Source: Corticium candelabrum (Eukaryota > Porifera > Homoscleromorpha > Homosclerophorida > Plakinidae). From it: a DNA stretch of 64,000 bases. Below the pieces are notes generated by a model. The model had not been told where the DNA came from. It made no database searches and saw only the letters and a program-made list of their open reading frames with translations. The stretch lies in the NCBI RefSeq assembly GCF_963422355.1, contig NC_085106.1, positions 4,546,430 through 4,610,429 of the forward strand, read 5' to 3'. Numbering within the stretch: the first letter of the stretch is position 1; the number at the start of each line of letters is the position of its first letter. The position numbers were made by a program, and so were the translations under genes. Of this stretch, positions 10,630 through 22,890 are shown one piece after another.

Positions 10630-13480
10630 GACATCTGGCGACGAGGATGGCGGCAGTATTCGGACAAATAGCGGAGTTTAACGAATCGAAGGAGGAATGG
10701 CCACCTTACGCAGAAATGTTAGAACTATACTTCGCAGCGAATGGCGTAGACGATGCGGTTAGACAAAGAGTTGTTCTATTAAGCGTGATTGGAGCTCACA
10801 CGTATACAACTCTACGAAGTTCAGTGGCTCCGTTGAAGCCTAAAGAGAAGTCAGTCGACGAAATACTACAGACGTGGACAGAACATTTCGACCCAAAGCC
10901 ATCAGCAATAGTACAACGATTTAGATTTGACAGTCGATCGCGCCAGGAAGTTGAGTCGGTCGCTAAATTCACGGCAGAACTGCAGCGATTCAGTGAACAT
11001 TGGGAATTCGGGCGATGCTTAGTGATATGCTACGAGACAGACTAGTCGTAGGAATAATGAATGACCGTATACAGCGACGACTGTTGGCGGAAAAAGAGCT
11101 GACATTCAAGAGAGCGTATAAATTAGCGATTGCACACAAAACAGCCGAAAAGAATACCACAGAGTTAAAGCAGAAGGAAGCAATGAGTACGCCTGGCAAC
11201 CCAGAAGGAGAGTCCGTACATCAGTTACAGAAGCAGCCTGTACACCAGTTACCAAAGCAACGAGTACCCAAAGCAGTTAACAGACCGACTGACAAGATAT
11301 CCGGGTGTTGTTATCGCTGTGGTAAACAGTGACACAAACAGTTCGAGAGCTGGTTCAAGGCTGTCAAATGTTTTGGTTGCAGCAAAATTGGGCATGCGAA
11401 GGCTGTTTCTCACACAGTGAGAAAATGGCTCAGAAAGAGGACATTAGTAGAGATACATACAAATCGGCCCTGAGGAGGCGCATTCAGATACAAATGAGGA
11501 TGAGGAGGTTGAGTGGATTAGTGGCAATTTTCACGCGTTGCACAAAGGAAAGGAGAAGCCTATGAAGACAACGTTGACTGTACAATAGACACTATGGAAA
11601 TAGACACAAAAGCGAGTGTCAGTATTGTTTGCAAGACAACACGGAAGTCAGTCTGGAAGTATACGGTGGAGCACCATTGAAGGTTACAAAGAAGACGCTG
11701 AATACATATACTGAGGAGTCGGTACCTGTATGTAGAAAGTTGGACGTGTGGGTAGCTACTCTGGATGGACGCCGATTGTCTTTTCCGCTTGTGGTTGTGG
11801 CAGGCTCTGGTCCGAGTTTATTAAGAAGAGACTAGATTCGACAAGTACAAATTGATTGGGAAAGAGTTCATCTTTTGGAGGCAAACCGCCATCAAGGAAA
11901 AGTAGAAGAGTTATTGTTATTACACAGTGAACAGTGGGAAGTTAGGCAGATTGCAAGTTGTAAAAGTGAAATTGCCAGTAACAGAAACTACGAGTCCCGA
12001 GTTTTACCGACCAAGACAAGTACCGGATGCTTTGAGAGAGAATATAGCGGAAGAATTGTTCGACTTCACAAAAGCCGGAATTATTGAGCTAATAACAAGA
12101 AGAAACGAACAAGAGCATTTGTCTAACTTAGGTAAGGTGTTGACGAAATTGGAAGAGGCTGGACTAAGGATGAATAAGACAAACGCCAGTTCATGCAATC
12201 TTAAGTAGTGTATTTAGCGACGGTGTAAACACAGCTTTATTTACTAGTATACCACAATATCTACAGTTGTCCAATCACTTTCTGCGTCGGAAGGGAAGCT
12301 CCATCGAATTGCAGCAATGCAGGACAAAGATGAGGTATGCTACCGTGTAAAAGCCTATGTCTAAACAGACTGACCACAGCGAACTCATCTCAAAGGCGAA
12401 ATAGGGTGTAATGGCACCAGAGAGACCATTTGAGCGTGTTTAAAATGGGTTGTTACGACGAGAAACACTAGAAGCTATTCACTCTGGTCATCAAGGAATC
12501 ACCGAAGGCAGAGTAGCGCAAGGCATAGTGTTTGGTGGCCAGGAATATGCAAAGAAATTGAGAAAACTGTTTTGAGTTGTTCCACTCGTGCTACCGAAAA
12601 ATGAAACTCATCAGAACCGCTACTCTACACTCAGCTTCCTACCCATTCATGGCAGATTGTCACTGTGGTACAGATTTATTCGAGCTGCGAGGACAATCTT
12701 ATCCTCTGATAATAGATTACTATTCTAGCTACATTGAACTAGCATTCCTGACGCAGACTACGTCTACATCAGTAATCAACAGTCTAGAGTCGATATTTGC
12801 TCGACATCGACTACCAGAAAAGCTGATTTCAGATAACGGCCTGCAATATGCGTCTGATGTCTTCGCAAAGTTTTCGAAAGCTAGAGTATAGCTTCTCCTA
12901 CATTAGTTCCAGCCTGAAGTTTCCCCAAGCCAATGGAGAAGCGGAGCGAGGAGTAGGAACGTTAAGAAAGCATGCTGAAGAAATGCAGTGATTTATACCT
13001 AGCGCTCTGGCGTATAGATAGATCCACGCCATTACAGAACGTGTACAGTCCGCAGCTGAACTCCTGATGGCCCGACGACTGAGAACTACCCATAGGCTTA
13101 CCGATTATTACTGAGGTATTGAAACAGAAGCTGCCGGATCTTCTGGATGCTCTATAGAACAAACGTATAAAGACGACATAAAAGGATGTATGACAGACAC
13201 CACAACGCCAAGGAGATGACACCTTTAGCCGTTGGCAGTCACGTATGGGTTTCTGATAACAGCATATTAAGGATCAGTAGCATCGCCTGCGACAAGATCA
13301 TACATTATTCAGACCCCAATGAGGAAGCACTGGAAATGCAAACCCTCGGCCAGTATGCACCTTGAAGGTAATTAGTCGCGCTATGACAGAATGGTCTAGA
13401 CAATACCAACTAACCGCCACGCACAGCGAAAGTATAGAGCACATACAAAAACCAGCTTTCGGTTAGATAGGAACAAAAGG
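10630..13480 (+). mobile_element. Decayed Ty3/Gypsy LTR retrotransposon, internal region
   Basis: Pieces appear in Gag-Pol order. Gag starts at 10,647, just after GACATCTGGCGACGAGG, which resembles a primer-binding region. It runs with a frameshift near 11,000-11,045 to zinc knuckles at about 11,305-11,410 (CCYRCGK; then CFGCSKIGHAKA in another frame). A protease-like stretch follows at 11,600-11,840. Reverse transcriptase is only a stub, 11,927-12,208, with a deletion joining the N-terminal part (VPDALRENIAEEL) to LGKVLTKLEEAGLRMN. Integrase follows at 12,577-13,000 (YYSSYIELAFL, IFARHRLPEKLISDNGLQY, then PQANGEAERGVGTLRKH in another frame), and a C-terminal remnant to about 13,480. Flanking LTRs could not be matched by eye. 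Confidence 0.8.
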
Positions 13481-13574
13481 AGCAGCACTGATTTTCAGTG
13501 AACAAAACACGATTCCATGCACCTACAATGTTTTGGGCTTTCAGAAGATGACACTATTGATAGAACAAGCATAA

Positions 13575-14580
13575 TGTTACAACTTTTACTCTCTAGACGT
13601 CTAGTTCTTTGTGCAACTTCTTTAGACGTCTGGTTGTTTGTGCAGCTTTTGAAGTCGTAATGAGGCACCATGGGCGTTTTTAGGCGTGGCATAGGTAACA
13701 CCAAAGACAAAACAGAATTAGAGGTGGGAAAACATGAACGTTACAAATGTGTCTAGATTAGGTGTTGTTTCTAGTGGTAAACCCTCACGTACAACAAAAG
13801 AAACAGCTCGCCACCGATTGTCCAGCTTACAATAAGCTAGATGTCTGGTTGTTTGTGCAGCTTCTCTAGACATCTGGTTGTTGTCGTAATGAGGGAAAAC
13901 ATGCACGTTTCAAATGTAGATCAGGTTGCTTCGAAGGGCTAGAACAAGCCAAATGTTACGAGTCGGGTGGCCTCGACGCGCTTTACGTAATAAAGTAACG
14001 CGCGTGATCATTGTTCTGTTTAGTTTGTTGGTGGGCAAGTTAAAAATGTAGAGCAAAACAACCAACTCACCACCAATTTTTCAGCTCACAAGAATGTAGA
14101 CATCTGGTTGTTTCTACAGCTTCTCTAGGCATCTGTTAGTTTGTATAGCTTCTCTAGACGGCTGGTTGTTTGTGCAGCTTCTCTAGGCATCTGTTTGTTT
14201 GTATAGCTTCTCTAGACGACTGGTTGTATGTGCAGCTTCTCTAGACGTCTGGTTGTGGTCGTAATGGGGAAAAACATGCATGTTACACTGTACAAATGTA
14301 GTTGTTTCGAAGTGTTGGAACAAGCCACATGTTACAAGTCGGAGAGCCTCGACGCTAGGTCAGCTGGCAATCTTCGATCGCCTTACGTGATGAAGTAACG
14401 GGCGTGATCATTGTTCTGTTTGTGGGTGAGAAACATATGTTACAAATGTAGAACAAAACAATCAGCTCACCATCGATTTTCCAGCTCACAAGAGTGTAAA
14501 AGTCTCGTTTTTTGTGCAGCTTTGCTAGGCGTCTCGTTGTTTGTGCCGCTTCGATTCTCTAGCTAGACGTCTGGTTGTTG
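13575..14580 (+). repeat. Degenerate ~34-bp minisatellite
   Basis: Imperfect copies of a unit containing CTCTAGACGTCTGGTTGTTTGTGCAGCTT recur from about 13,590 to 14,580. They cluster at 13,590-13,650, 13,840-13,885, 14,100-14,250 and 14,500-14,578. A higher-order repeat is visible: unit clusters alternate with a longer shared segment around GTTTCGAAG...AAGTAACGCGCGTGATCATTG (about 13,925-14,075 and 14,305-14,460). No coding potential is seen. 14,581-15,129 has no gene either, only two copies of TCTATTGGTCGG near 14,637 and 14,668. Confidence 0.7.
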
Positions 14581-15129
14581 CCTAGAAGCAGCTACCAAAC
14601 AAAGAGAGGTGGAGCCTCACGATATCATCACGTTCGTCTATTGGTCGGTAATGACACCACTTCTCGTCTATTGGTCGGAATAGCTTCATTTGCATCTGCG
14701 CTAATCGACTATATCTAAGGTAGGTCGGTCGTCCGGTCATCAAACGATTACTATACTCAAGCCCGGAAATCTGGGCCTCGGGTAACTACACAAATACGCC
14801 GCAACCGTCCAATGCCCTGACAGTCCTGAGGTGATACAACCATCGAAAAAGACATCAATCCTACAGCCTACGGATCCTTAATTGTCAGCACTTAGCTAGC
14901 TGTTTCACCGAAACATACGACCGAAGAGAATCCGGAAGCAAGATCAAGGATATTCAGGCAGAGTTAGCTATTCTCCCTCTAGACTGGACTTGTAAAGGGG
15001 AGATGTAAATGTAGATGACAGTATATCCGGGATGTCTAAATACCGGATCTTGTGCTGTGTTCCCGTATGTTAGTTGTAAAACGTGTCGTGTTGAATCTCA
15101 CTTTATCCCTGAATCCGCGCTAGTCCCCC

Positions 15130-15201
15130 GCAGCCAGCCCCTCCCCTTTTGACTTCCGTTCCCCGCCAACGGAAGTCAAAAAGGGGGAGGGGCTGGCTGC
15201 G
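15130..15201. repeat. Near-perfect hairpin, GCAGCCAGCCCCTCC termini
   Basis: The arms at about 15,130-15,160 and 15,169-15,201 are near-perfect reverse complements around a CCCCGCC-type loop. They share CAGCCAGCCCCTCCCC and GACTTCCGTT. It lies about 125 bp upstream of the MOV10L1 start codon. A diverged relative with the same termini occurs at 34,960-35,131. Confidence 0.85.
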
Positions 15202-15325
15202 CTTCCCGCCTAGGTGACTCAACTGCGAGAGAGATATGTACGCACGTGAGAGCTAGCGCACGTGGTGTAGCAAGCTCAAATTCACAATACAAGGCCCGGA
15301 TAATCAGACACCAGCACTAGGGTTT

Positions 15326-17661
15326 GTGAGGCCTAAGATGATTCGAGTTGTTTCTGACGTTCTGAAGTTCTTCAGCGGAAGTCAAAGCAAACCTTTTGAA
15401 AGTTCAGTAGATTTGGCTTCAACGGACGAAGCTCCACAAGACAAGAAACCTTGCTCGGCAACTCCATCAGAAAATAGTCGTACCTTTATAGGAAAAGTCA
15501 CAAAGATTTGCGCGGACTCCGGAATGATTGATGGTTTTGTCTATTTTGCTACGAACTGCGTGGTCGGTGGAGTTCAAGTGCGTGAGGGAGACGAAGTAAG
15601 CGTGTCTGCTTCACGAGGCCATTTGCAGGCCGCCTGGAGAGCTGACCGCGTGGAACTTGTAGAGAAAAATGATTGGCACCGGAATGAATGTAAAAACGAA
15701 ATTTCAGCAAATTTGAGATCAGTGGCTGAAATTAATGACGCAGTTGACATGTGTGTACAGTCTATTGTGGGAACTGTTACCACGCTTAGTAGATATGGTG
15801 GTGGAATGATAAATGGTGATGCTGCAGTGTTCAGTCGTGATGTTGTGGTGAGAGGGTACATTCCTTGTGTTGGTGACTGGGTGAAAGCCGATATACAATT
15901 TTCTGATGTCGAGAACCAGTGGAATGCCACAAGGGTTCAACCTTTGAGAGTTCGGACGTTTGATGGGAGAATTCGCTCTCTTTTTAAATCTCACGGTTTC
16001 ATAAATGATGACATCTATTTTTCTAAGAAAGTCTGTGTTAGTAAGTTTTATCCAAAAGTTAATGACTTGGTAAAAGTTACTGCAATAGAGTGCAGTTATA
16101 AGCAAACGAATTGGAGAGCTATCCGAGTCGAACCTTCGGGTGGTCGAATGGCTGATCATCGGTAAATGAAAATATTGCCAGTTTGTAATAAATTCTAATA
16201 TAGCTGTGATGTAAGAATTGGTTGTCGGCGGCCATATTCTGGAATGTCAGTAGGAGGTCATGATGATAGTAAATATGGTGTGTCGGTGACGGGGATGTTA
16301 GATGCTGGTGAGATATTTATTGGTCAAACAACAAGTGTTCGATCTCTAGTGAGGTAAGTGTGTGGCGTGATCTTAATTTTAACTTTATTTAATTAAGTTA
16401 ACATGTCTTTTTTATGAGAGGAATGAAAGTCATGAAAACATTACAATGCTGTTGTGCAAAAGTGTACAGGATGGTTGCAGTGTGTTAGTATTTACTCCTT
16501 GTTCTTTGAAAGAGCCAACTTGTGAAGCTGCTGTTGTTGCTGCTGCTGGACTTTCATCATTTGAAACTGAACATTCTGCAAAGGTGACACAGTTTCCAGT
16601 GGATCTTGTGCCAGGTCATGAGTGTATTGTGGAGATGACTATATTTGGCAGGTTAATTAATCTAGATATCAGATAAATATTTAAGTATTTCTTACTCTTT
16701 GCAACTAGTGATGTAGGTTATGCTGAACACAAGATGGAGTTCATATTTGCAAAGTTTGTGATAACTCGAACACTGTCTGTTACTGTATGTGACCCTCTTG
16801 AGGCAGCTGTTACTCCTTCCATACCGTACAAGCGGAGTTGTCATGCTTATCATTATGAGGATAACTCTGTGAGCAGTTTATCAGATGGTTTGCCATGGCA
16901 TGTCCCTGGCAGAAGACCTATTCGGTGAGTATTCTTATTGTATGAAAAGTTTCTGGAATTTTGCTAGGTGTTTTAGTGGTATGCTATCCTTTAGAACTAA
17001 ACCGAGATCGTTTCCCAACAAACTTCCAGAATATCCAGTTTCTGCAAGGCTTAGGGCATGTGTTATTGATCAAGAAAACATTGTGGATGTGTGTCCAAGC
17101 ATTGGAAGGGTAGCACACATACAGATGATATGAGTTCCATTGTAATATTTGCATTTTTAGGCATTAACGATGGATTCATACAGCCAACGGTTTTCTTCAC
17201 TATTACATATTGAGGAGGTGCAGATAGAGATCAACATGGGAGAGTTTGATATGGCAGAGGTAATGGTTAGAAGATGAAATGTAAATTTTACGTATAATTG
17301 CCATAGAATAGATTTATTTAAGAAAGATAACGAGAACAAAAGTCAGATCATTGTTATAATGGTATAGATTACATTGAAGAAAGTGTTTTCTGTTTGTGCA
17401 GATATTACATTTCTTTCCTCTACTTTATATTTGATGATTATGTGGACATCTTTATTAGGCTGTCTTAATAAAGGAAACTAAAATTACAAAGATTGATGAC
17501 AAATTGCTCGATTTACAGAACGAACTGGAAAGAAAGAACTGGCAGGTTTATAAGATTTGAGAAATAGAATATTAATTTATTAATTGAGTCAGGTAGGAGG
17601 GAATATTTCAAAAAGAAAACATGGAGGTGGATTAGTGATGACATGAGCGTAGTCGTACAAT

Positions 17662-17728
<67 letters not shown>

Positions 17729-20700
17729 ACGTGTGTCTGTGTTTGTGCATGCATGTGTGACTGCCATACTTGCTCTGCCACTAAATCATAATACAGTAGG
17801 ACCTTGCTAATCCAAACAGCCATCCCAAGCCCTGTTCAGATTAATGAAGTTGTTTGGATTACCAAAACACGTAGTCGTGGAAGTCCCTCAGACACCCAGA
17901 CGACTGGCTCATTTATGTATGTCTCTATATGTCATGTTTGTGGTAACGACTGCATACTTATAAATAATGTGACAGTCAAGGTTTAAATACCCTGAAAGAA
18001 GAAATTTGTGTGGAAGAAAATTCGTGCGATTTTGTGCGATCACAAGCCTATTGCACAAAATATATTCCATATATATTTTTTCCTTGCACATGATCTTATT
18101 GCGCATGGCCTTACTGTTGCACAAATTAATTCTGCACAAGTAGTGATGTTTCTAGAAAAAGCACAATTTTTCTCCTGCACAAATTTCTTCTTTCAGGGTA
18201 GTCAGATATGCTCATTTGCTAAAACCTAACCGTTTTAATGTAGCAGCACCTCGGATCAGGCTCTACAATAGGATCAGGGTACACAAGGCAGGGTGCCGAA
18301 GGTAATTCGGATTAGCGAGGATTTGGATTAGCAAGGTTTGGATTAGTGATGGGCTACTGTAGTTAGTTAGTAAGTTTTTCTATGGGTATAAGATTCTGTA
18401 TGATTTTAATTGATTGATTCGTTTTGTGTAAAATGGCTTAGTTTTAGTTTATCACAGATTTATCACCTTGGCAGCTGCTTCAAATGATCCCAGATATTCT
18501 AGAAAGATCTCCGATACGCTAATTTTTTAGTTCCTTTACTACTAAATCATAGCAGCTAGTAAATGTTTGTATGGGAATAATATGTGTAGATTTGCATAAG
18601 ACAGCTAATTGTTAAGGTGGTACAGCTTTGTCAGCTGATGTTGCAGCAATCAGTGCCAGATACTTAAGAACATCTCAGATAGTTCAATCTCTGTTGTAGC
18701 TTCTAGCAAGCTTGAAACGTACTATGTCCAAGTTGGTTGTTTAGTTTTATACTTATTTCTTGCTAATAATACTTAGTTTGACTGAGATAGCAGTGTTTGC
18801 TTTTATTGTGGCCCATAGCAATTGATCACATGTCACAGGCAGTTTTGGAGTCGATAGTGTTGCTTCAAGGATTATACTATCTATATAAGCATTGTCAAAT
18901 ATAGTTTTCAGGTTGTCTGATTTTTTGTTATTGGTTATTCCATTGAAAGAGATATTAAATGCTTGTGTTAGAGAAAACAGTGAATAGAATTACTTGAGGT
19001 TACACTGTTTTCTTGGTTTGAGCTACTATACCCTGCTTTAATTATTTGCAAATCTACTCTGTTGACATTTTTTGACCAGTCATTTTGTAGTACAAATTAT
19101 TGATATGTTGAAGTGTTATTTAGGCTTTGCTATCACCTGGCAATGTAATGCTGCACAATCTGTTGAAATATGCATTTATTCGTCTGGAAACAGCAGGTTT
19201 TACTATTAGGTTTTTGAATTCAAATTTCAAATTGTATAGAAATTAGCAGTAGGTGATTTTATAATTTTTTGAATTAATTTGATTAAGACATTAAATGAAA
19301 TGTGTAAGAATTGCAAGTATTACTGTAAATCTATACCAAGTTGTTTAATTGCAAAGAATTTGCTAACAAAAATTGCTTACCATATTACACTGACTAGAAG
19401 GACAGGGGCTCTTATTAGAACATTTGGAACTATCGTTGTACGGTGTGTGTAGGGAAAAGGGTAGAAGCCATGGAATGCCCTGGAGGATCACAGACAAAGG
19501 GAAACATCACATGATAGCTACAGAAAGCATGATGCACAGAGCAGTTGTCACTGAAAATATTTGTGAAGGAAGTAACCAAATCAGAACCAACAATATGGCT
19601 ATCAGTGATGTGTTCTTGTGTCTGCAATCCTCCAGGTAATTTCATGGCTTCTACCCTATTCGCTGTACAGAGGCACATAGTACCAAATGTTCTAATGAGT
19701 GTCCCTGCCCTTGTAGGTGAGGTAATATGGTAATGACTTTTGTAGTTCAAATATTCCATCATTACTTAGTTTGTATGGATTACTACTGTAGTATACGTAT
19801 TATCACTCTATTGCACCCACAAGAGTGAAGTCTACTTGGCTCATAGGACTGTGCATGTGAACAACTTAAAAGACTCTCTAAGCGAGCAGCAATGGCTTTG
19901 TCGGCTCAGAGTAGCATCCAGTTGACGAATTTGCTTTTGTGAGCTAAGACATATCTAGAAGGTACATTGGCAGGCACTTACCCGGATATTGATTGAGCCT
20001 CATACCGTATTACCTCGCTTAGAAGAGCATGCTCTTATAGCACGAGGTTGAGCAGACTGCCCTTATACCTCGAGGTATAAGGGCATGCCCTTTCAGGCGA
20101 GGAAAGAAGCTGTTGTGGTATCCTGGTAACAAGCATGCACACAAAGCGAATACTGATTCACGTCTACTACCTAAAATAGCTAAGCAAGCATGCAACCGTT
20201 CTATGCACATATAATCTAATGACTGTCTTCATATTATAAAGCATCTTCATCCTAATTTTCATCCCTGTCTTCATCACTGCGTTCTTCCTCACTGCCATCT
20301 TTCTCATCTTTCGTCCTCACTGCCATCTCATTCGTCCCTTTGCTTGACCCATTGCTGAAGATTACTTCGCGGTACGCCGCTGTCTCTTGCTGCTTTTGAT
20401 AGGTTCCCTCCGTACTCATCTTACTTTTCTATCGCAGAAAGCTTCCTCTTCACCGTATATGAAATTCTAGCCTTTCTCTCTGTACTTTCAGTTTCTGTTT
20501 CAGCAACCTCCAACTCCTCCGCAAACTCCTTCGACGCCATCTGGTAAATTGCTAAACTGTGCAAGCGCTGACGTTTTGAGGTCCGGGTTTTCGAGGCTAC
20601 CTCACTTATACGGGCATGCTCTTACAGTTGCGGAGTGTCGTGAACACAATTTCTGCTCAACCTCACCTATAAGAGCATGCCCTTCTAAGCGAGGTAATAC

Positions 20701-22793
20701 GGTATTCACTTCCATGCAGTACTACACCAAACTTGAAGACACATGATGGGAGTTTACGAACGTTAATTTCTTGCGAAATAGAGTTTACTACAATTTATGA
20801 AGATATTACGGAAATTTGTAGATTTACAGTATTTGTCAGAGACTGCTTTGTGTTTCTCATGCTACGTATAGTGTGAATATAAATGACTGATTCAACATTG
20901 TGGAAAGGGAAAGTAGGAAGCTATTTTGTTGACTAATTTAATTTGTGGCATGTATCATATATGTCGTCATATTCATGGTAGAGTTATGGTGGTTGTTGAT
21001 TGATAGGTGACCATGGAAAAACAAGGATCTTACTTTCAGCTACCAGTTCCTGGCTTGGCAGAAGGAAGGCCATCATTACTAGTGGGGGATAAAGTGATTG
21101 CAACTGTTCCAGGTTAAACACACATCTCACTGGTTGGTGTATTTTGTATGTGTATTTGTGCTCATGGGTTATCTGCATGACAGGTAAAGGACACAGCGAA
21201 CCGAGCTATGAAGGATATATTCATGAGGTGGTGGTAATACAAAGAAATGCATCAGTTGATAGTGTAGCATTTCAATCGCTTTAGGTATATGGAGAGAGTA
21301 TCTTGTTGCAGTTTTCTGAAGATTTTCATCGGAATTTCCAGAATGAGGATTATGATATTTTATTTACTTTTAACAGGTTACATTGCTAGACTAGTGTGCA
21401 ATAGTTTAGATATGATAATTATATGGTGATATGTTATATCTAGGACTCCATTGAGACGGTGCTTGCAGGCAGTTGAGTTTGCCAAAAACTTGAGTGCCAA
21501 AGGTTGGTAGCTTGGTCAATGGGTTTTGTGTGGTTACTAATTGATATTTATGGGTTATTTTTGCAGTTCTGTTTCCTGGTAAAATATCTCCAATGTCTCC
21601 CATTGCAAGTGTGCCTATGAAAGGAACTGGCAGGAAGGAAAAAACAAGAAAATGTGGATTCTTTAATTTATCATTAAATGAAAGGCAAAAAGAAGCTGTT
21701 CAGCACATAGTTTCTGGTCGAGGTCGACCTGCTCCTTACATTCTTTTTGGACCACCTGGAACTGGAAAAACTGTTACCTTGGTAGAAGGAATTTTGCAGG
21801 TACGTTTGTAAAATAGCTTCAGAAATTTAACAGACACACAGGCATACAGATAAAGGAACAGTTACATGTATGAATTGATAAGTGAAAAGAAGAACTTGAT
21901 TACAGACGGACAGACAGACCTGTTTATTGATATCAGACTCTACTACTCACAACCTGTGCTGAAATAATGGAAGCTCTATTCGTCTACTGATTTAGAGACA
22001 TTTGTAGTTCTATTTACTACTTGTAATCTTAGACATGCAGACAGACAGACTCGCGGACACACAAACCTTTGTCTAGAGTTTGCTGTACTATTGCAGCTGG
22101 CATTTTTGTTGAACCAATGACAAATAGCTGTTTGCAGCTCAACTGATTGCTTTACCCAGGCATCAGATGATGTAAGGCTGATTGCAGTAGGAGAAGTGTT
22201 TTGGTGAAACTAATTTGCTCTTTAGCCTCATACCAGTCCCTCTCGCGTTGTTGTACACGGTTCCTATATGACACGATGGCAAAATTCTGCAGCAAGTCGA
22301 GAAAAAAATGTTTAATACAGAGACCGAAACATTTCTGGTAATACGACAAGCAGTATTTTACTTTTTGGTTTTGAACATTTGGAACTTGCGGATCAGCAGC
22401 TACTGATTGCTGGAACAAATTTACTAAAAGATCAAGGGACACCGAAGGCCACACAAATGAAGCTGACAATAGAGCATTCTGGAAGAAGAAATTCTTTTCA
22501 ATTTTTTGGAATGATGTGATGTAAAAATCATCTTCAACAAACTGTCTCATATCTTATATGGAGAAGTAGAGACTCAGATTGGCTAGCATTGAATAGTGTG
22601 TAGTAAGTCAAACACTGTAATTTCTTACCATATTGTTAGAAATGTGAAGTAGCGTGTGTTTTGTGAATGTGAATGACAGACACACAGAAGACAGACAGAC
22701 CGTGTAGTTTGCATTGTTCTTTACCTTGCTAGCATTGTATAATAGACGTATGTTTGAAATAAATGTTATTTGACAGACAGACAGACAGATGGT

Positions 22794-22890
<97 letters not shown>

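Noticed and set aside
10480..15060. Possible LTR pair around the Gypsy relic (TGTAGTATACATCC... and TGTAAATGTAGATGAC...)
   Set aside because: The two candidate LTR starts share only a few bases; no real direct repeat could be matched by eye.
15574..16159. Minus-strand frames of 118 and 146 codons
   Set aside because: They are antisense shadows of MOV10L1 exon 1.
22152..22550. 132-codon minus-strand frame in a MOV10L1 intron
   Set aside because: It has no recognisable domain, and its C-terminal part ([15 protein letters not shown]) is the translation of a short dispersed motif also seen near 40,311.
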